Origin: JAUYQE01 sp035289745
GTDB lineage: Archaea; Nanobdellota; Nanobdellia; Woesearchaeales; GW2011-AR9
Assembly: GCA_035289745.1 (NCBI GenBank)
Contig: DATDWF010000057.1
Location: forward strand, 1-7,324
Reading direction: 5' to 3'
DNA length: 7,324 nt
Under the pieces are notes generated by a model that made no database searches, was not told where the DNA came from, and worked only from the letters and a program-made list of their open reading frames with translations. The position numbers and the translations under genes are program-made. Numbering within the stretch: position 1 is the stretch's first letter; each line of letters starts with the position of its first letter. Below are positions 5,553-7,324 of the stretch, one piece after another.

Positions 5553-5611
5553 TCTCACTTCTTTATGCTCACAATCTTTATTAATCCGCAATGTTCAGAC
5601 GGCTCCAAAGC

Positions 5612-6415
5612 ATGGCCAGACTCGTTTTCTTAGGAACTGCAGGATCGAGTACCGTCGCCAGGAAGCAGCTCCGCTCTTCCGGAGGGTTTATCCTGCAGAT
5701 GGAAGAATTGCAGTTTCATTTTGACCCCGGCCCCGGGACGTTGCGCAAAGCGCAGGAATGCGGCATTTCCCTGCAGCATACCACCGCTCTGTTAGTGAGC
5801 CACAGCCACCTGAATCATTGTAATGACCTCAATCTCATGATCGAGGCAATGACCCATGAAGGCATCGAACGGAGAGGCTTGCTGCTGGCCAGCAAGTCCG
5901 TTGTCCAGCCGCAAGATGAGGCACACCCCATCCTGACCAAGCATCATCAGCAGCTCCTGGAAAAGATCATTCCTTTTGAAAAAGACCGTAAAATAGGCAT
6001 TGAACTCATCGAGATCAATGCCCTTCCAGTAGACCACACTGATGCGACGGCTATCGGCTTCAAGATTTTCTGCCCGAAATTCACGCTGAGCTATCCTGGC
6101 GATACGGCGATAACGCCAGAGCTCTTGGAAAGCTTAGTGGGCTCCGATGTCCTGGTCCTCAATGTTCCTTACCCAGGAAAGCAAGCGCAGGGGAAAAATC
6201 TGGACACACAAGCTGCCGTGCAGATCGTTTCCCACGTCAAGCCCAAGCTGGTAATTCTGACACATTTTGGCATGGAGATGCTCAAAGCGGATCCTTTCCT
6301 GGAAGCGCGAGACGTGCAACGCATTACCGGCGTGCAGACCATTGCTGCCAAAGATGGGCTGGCTATTGCTCTCGGCGCCGGCGATATTTCCCAAGCGCCG
6401 GTGAAAGGGTTTTAA
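5612..6415 (+). CDS. MBL-fold metallo-hydrolase (267 aa)
   Basis: This is a metallo-beta-lactamase-fold hydrolase, probably a two-zinc cytosolic enzyme acting on a phosphodiester, thioester or similar bond. Counting from the ATG at 5612, the first strand LVFLGTAGS opens the fold, and D38-P-G-P-G-T is a family signature. The metal site reads H64-S-H66-L-N68-H69, then H142, D164 and H218. The canonical motif is HxHxDH, so N68 replaces the usual Asp. C70-N71-D72 follows directly. The substrate is unknown. An upstream ATG at 5591 adds MFRRLQS, which does not resemble the fold, so the 5612 start is preferred. Neither start has a clear ribosome binding site. There is no signal peptide. A small gene with its own ribosome binding site follows 19 bases later and is probably on the same transcript. 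Confidence 0.9.
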   Translation: MARLVFLGTAGSSTVARKQLRSSGGFILQMEELQFHFDPGPGTLRKAQECGISLQHTTALLVSHSHLNHCNDLNLMIEAMTHEGIERRGLLLASKSVVQPQDEAHPILTKHHQQLLEKIIPFEKDRKIGIELIEINALPVDHTDATAIGFKIFCPKFTLSYPGDTAITPELLESLVGSDVLVLNVPYPGKQAQGKNLDTQAAVQIVSHVKPKLVILTHFGMEMLKADPFLEARDVQRITGVQTIAAKDGLAIALGAGDISQAPVKGF

Positions 6416-6418
6416 GAT

Positions 6419-6424
6419 AAGGAG
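6419..6424 (+). promoter_or_regulatory. Ribosome binding site deciding the start of the downstream small gene
   Basis: AAGGAG lies 10 bases before ATG 6435 but only one base before the alternative TTG at 6426. The spacing selects the ATG. It lies four bases after the stop of the MBL-fold gene, consistent with a two-gene operon. Confidence 0.65.
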
Positions 6425-6434
6425 TTTGAAGAAA

Positions 6435-6746
6435 ATGCAACTGTATAAACTATCATCCAACGAGAAATATAAGATTTATGAAGCGGATCACTGTATCCTT
6501 GAGATTGAATATCATCAGGCAGCCTATTCTGACGGAGAGATAGATATAGATGGAGAATGGATTTTTCTTGCATCTCAGGCTGCTGTTCTTTCCATAACCA
6601 GAGAGAAAGCAGAAGAACCCTGGGTTACCTCCAACACTTTTGGCGACAATAAACTAGACGATAAAATTCTTGATGCAATAAAAATGCTTCCGGAACATAT
6701 AACGTCGTTAATCATCAAGGGATTAGAGCGAAGTGCTCTGCAATAG
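6435..6746 (+). CDS. Unrecognised small protein downstream of the MBL-fold hydrolase (103 aa)
   Basis: I do not recognise this family. The protein starts with alternating polar and hydrophobic residues, including ILEIEYHQAAYS, then D34-G-E-I-D-I-D-G-E-W, an acidic stretch that could be a beta hairpin. Residues 43-54 (IFLASQAAVLSI) are hydrophobic and probably buried rather than membrane-spanning. The C-terminal third (residues 73-100) looks helical. There is a single Cys at 20 and no signal peptide. It is 19 bases downstream of the MBL-fold gene and has a proper ribosome binding site, so the two are probably co-transcribed. In sampled stretches (6481-6600 and 6661-6720) G and C make up 69 of 180 bases (38%), lower than its neighbours. 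Its stop lies one base from that of the convergent membrane protease gene. Confidence 0.75.
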   Translation: MQLYKLSSNEKYKIYEADHCILEIEYHQAAYSDGEIDIDGEWIFLASQAAVLSITREKAEEPWVTSNTFGDNKLDDKILDAIKMLPEHITSLIIKGLERSALQ

Positions 6747-6747
6747 G

Positions 6748-7324
6748 TTATAGTCCCAGAAGCAAAATAATCCCCAGTCCCACCAAACACCCCGCACCAA
6801 TAAAAGGCATCGCCGGATAGAATTTCTTGTCTTCACTTCGCCACAGAAGGTAAGCCAACCCCAAGGCCGCAAAAATTGGTATCAGGAAGCCCTGCCACAA
6901 CCCCAGCTCTTTCATGACCACGCCGGCAAAGATCAACGGAAATCCAATGTCGCCACCGCCCAGAATGGCCGTTCTGACTTTTACTCCAGCAGATTTTATT
7001 TTTTCAGTTTTCCTTCCTTTTCCGACGGAACTTTCCTTCAGCTGATACGGCAGCAGCAATCCCGCAAACATATGCGCCCGGGCTTGCGACTTTGCTAAAG
7101 TCACCATGTGCTTTGATTTCCAGACGGCATAGGCATCGTACAGCGCAATGAGCACCAGCAGAATGCTGACAGAAAGCAAAGAGAAGAGCGGCACAAAAAT
7201 AACTGCCAAGCCGCCATAGATAAAGAGCTCCGTGAAGTTATGGACAAAAACATTGGGACGGAACACTTTCCAGGCTCCTAAAAGCAAAGCGATAACAGCC
7301 GCCAGTGCCGGCTTCAGGAAAGCG
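6748..7324 (-). CDS. Presenilin-like A22-family intramembrane aspartyl protease (5' partial)
   Basis: The protein is read from the right edge, with 191 residues visible. The frame runs through a TTG at 7285-7287 to the edge, so the gene continues beyond the window and the TTG is not the start. Two hydrophobic segments come first. The helix containing Y62-D63 then supplies the first catalytic Asp. A cytosolic basic loop (about residues 93-118) leads to the helix with G122-G-G-D125, the second catalytic Asp. A further helix follows, and the last carries P170-A-M-P, the equivalent of the presenilin PAL motif with Met instead of Leu. About six membrane segments are visible, fitting the C-terminal part of a nine-helix enzyme. 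It would cut transmembrane helices or signal-peptide remnants; the substrates are unknown. Its N-terminal helices and promoter lie outside. Confidence 0.92.
   Translation of the reverse strand, partial: AFLKPALAAVIALLLGAWKVFRPNVFVHNFTELFIYGGLAVIFVPLFSLLSVSILLVLIALYDAYAVWKSKHMVTLAKSQARAHMFAGLLLPYQLKESSVGKGRKTEKIKSAGVKVRTAILGGGDIGFPLIFAGVVMKELGLWQGFLIPIFAALGLAYLLWRSEDKKFYPAMPFIGAGCLVGLGIILLLGL

Noticed and set aside
5393..5590. tRNA or structured RNA in the divergent intergenic region
   Set aside because: No T-loop or anticodon-arm pattern or long paired arms could be found; the region is explained by promoters for the two flanking genes.
5473..5724. 83-codon plus-strand ORF before the MBL-fold gene
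   Set aside because: Its second half overlaps the MBL-fold gene in another frame, it covers the likely TATA box of that gene, and it has no ribosome binding site or known motif.
7285..7287. TTG as the start of the presenilin-like gene
   Set aside because: The frame continues with hydrophobic, membrane-like residues to the window edge, and the known family has more helices upstream.

Overview
This window is most likely from an archaeon. It holds a group II chaperonin (thermosome) subunit and a presenilin-like intramembrane protease. TATA boxes lie about 25 bp before likely transcription starts, at least one mRNA looks leaderless, and there is a RelBE-type toxin-antitoxin pair of archaeal style. 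A large secreted or surface-type protein with a zinc-peptidase C-terminus, a secreted thioredoxin-like protein and a presenilin homologue together recall DPANN archaea of the Woesearchaeota type. That lineage call is inference from gene content and no marker gene here proves it. Base composition is about 50-60% GC in the core genes and clearly lower in two places (the toxin gene and the small gene at 6435-6746).

Layout. Positions 2-2029 (+) are the C-terminal 675 codons of a large protein whose start lies before the window: a beta-rich middle with paired cysteines, then an HEGTH zinc-peptidase domain. Its stop overlaps the start of a 31-residue signal-peptide-like ORF (2026-2121). An AT-rich RelB/RelE-like toxin-antitoxin pair follows (2164-2648), then a secreted thioredoxin-like protein with a CPAC motif (2751-3200) behind a TATA box placed for leaderless transcription. 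The thermosome subunit is on the minus strand (3351-4970), with a good TATA box, a GAGGAG ribosome binding site and a pair of near-identical palindromic elements upstream. A small unrecognised gene (5084-5392, -) lies behind it. A divergent intergenic region of about 220 bp leads to an MBL-fold hydrolase (5612-6415, +), followed closely by a small unrecognised gene (6435-6746, +). The presenilin-like protease gene (6748-7324, -) converges on it and runs off the right edge.

How the genes may work together. The left part has an envelope or export theme: a cysteine-bearing putative surface metallopeptidase, a tiny exported peptide and a secreted thiol-disulfide protein that could act on such cysteines. 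The thermosome is the cytosolic folding machine. The presenilin-like enzyme would cut membrane-spanning segments, possibly including signal-peptide remnants. These links are inferred from neighbourhood and domain content. I found no tRNA, rRNA, CRISPR array, insertion sequence or origin. Apart from the thermosome promoter, the regulatory calls rest on motif and spacing only.
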